Shown here one piece after another: positions 14,049 to 14,444 of a stretch of DNA of 14,444 bases. The position numbers were made by a program, and so were the translations under genes. The notes beneath the pieces are model-generated. The model was not told the DNA's origin. It saw nothing but the letters and a program-made list of their open reading frames with translations, and did no database searches. Source of the stretch: Thermoplasmata archaeon (GTDB taxonomy: Archaea; Thermoplasmatota; Thermoplasmata; Thermoplasmatales; Thermoplasmataceae); assembly GCA_021799755.1 (NCBI GenBank), contig JAJYZU010000016.1, positions 1 to 14,444 on the forward strand, in the 5' to 3' direction. Each line of letters begins with the position of its first letter. Within the stretch, counting starts at the first letter, position 1.

Positions 14049-14275
14049 ACCCTGTCATCCTATAAACGCCACGACTCTTAAATAAATGACTGCCCAGAGG
14101 GATTAACACGAAAGTGATGACCGCATTGCGTGGTTTTGCAGAATGTCCATTTGCTTAGCCGATTTGTATCTTGTGTTGAATTTCTCAAAGTGCCAGGATA
14201 TGGATTGGTCTTAGAGGCTGTCCAAATGGTAATGATAGGGATCGTCATCCTGCAATGTATCGCTAAACCCGGCAC
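14049..14275. other. Intergenic region upstream of dam
   Basis: The minus strand holds two A/T elements that could drive dam: GTTTATAGG (14060-14068, too close for a leaderless start at 14048) and CATTTATTTAAG (about 14077-14088, 35 bases away). Frames open on both strands between 14078 and 14275 look like chance, and I see no RNA gene. Confidence 0.4.
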
Positions 14276-14444
14276 TCATTTCCACTTTGTCAGGATACTT
14301 TCCCTGTTGAATGTAGACCTGCTGAGCATGTACATCAGGATAACTGCCACGAGCAAACCCGCCGAAATTATGAGCAGGTTCGTATTGCTTGACAGCGATA
14401 CTATGCCTATTTCTCCAAGAATATACAGTGCATAGAGGGGAATA
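14276..14444 (-). CDS. C-terminal end of a membrane protein, runs off the window
   Basis: The minus-strand frame enters at 14443 with IPLYALYILGEIGIVSLSS. It then has a clear transmembrane helix (NLLIISAGLLVAVILMYMLS) and a short basic tail ending RESILTKWK with TGA at 14276-14278. A final helix followed by a short charged tail is common in transporter permeases, such as ABC-2 type, but 55 residues do not allow a family call. It is transcribed in the same direction as dam with 227 bases between the genes. Confidence 0.6.
   Translation of the reverse strand, partial: IPLYALYILGEIGIVSLSSNTNLLIISAGLLVAVILMYMLSRSTFNRESILTKWK

Noticed and set aside
14078..14275. Minus-strand 65-codon frame upstream of dam, starting directly after the membrane protein stop
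   Set aside because: The composition (Thr/Asn/Pro-rich with scattered Cys) is not protein-like, and it has no ribosome site or family resemblance.

Overview
The window looks like a chromosome segment of a thermoacidophilic euryarchaeon of the Thermoplasmatales type (Thermoplasma/Ferroplasma/Cuniculiplasma relatives). This is an inference from gene families and signals. TATA boxes centred about 25-30 bases before start codons imply leaderless mRNAs, internal operon genes carry GGTG/GGTGA-type ribosome sites, TTG starts occur, and the insertion sequences are of archaeal type. There are no rRNA, tRNA or CRISPR features.

Layout. (1) 1-1656, plus strand: end of an aromatic amino acid operon, with tyrA (prephenate dehydrogenase) overlapping a type I-beta DAHP synthase whose best start is a TTG at 685. 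(2) 1694-4229: an MFS transporter and two convergent or tandem membrane proteins of unknown role, one of DUF998 type. (3) 4349-7368: a mobile-element graveyard. It holds a 1491-bp insertion sequence bounded by 14-bp inverted repeats, with a frameshifted DDE transposase and an intact divergent 98-aa gene that share one TATA box. Next come a decayed minus-strand reading frame, an IS110-family transposase with a hairpin-rich leader (candidate bridge RNA) and a transposase-like C-terminal remnant. (4) 7728-11517, minus strand: a five-gene cluster, more A+T-rich in the lines counted. In transcription order it is a sulfite-reductase-type siroheme protein, a TusA-like sulfur carrier, an HTH regulator, uroporphyrinogen-III methyltransferase and precorrin-2 dehydrogenase/ferrochelatase. 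A perfect 17-bp palindrome sits against the TATA box of the first gene. (5) 11548-13157: a wrecked DDE transposase with an in-frame TAG and a frameshift, ending against the stop codon of (6) a Dam-type (D12 class) adenine methyltransferase at 13158-14048. (7) The right edge holds the C-terminus of an unidentified membrane protein.

Functionally, region 4 is the most coherent: it makes siroheme from uroporphyrinogen III in two steps, makes the enzyme that needs siroheme, and adds a sulfur carrier and a plausible regulator with an operator. Transposase wreckage on both sides and the base composition suggest it arrived as a cassette. No PAPS/APS reductase or sulfurylase is present, so the sulfite must come from elsewhere in the cell or from the habitat.
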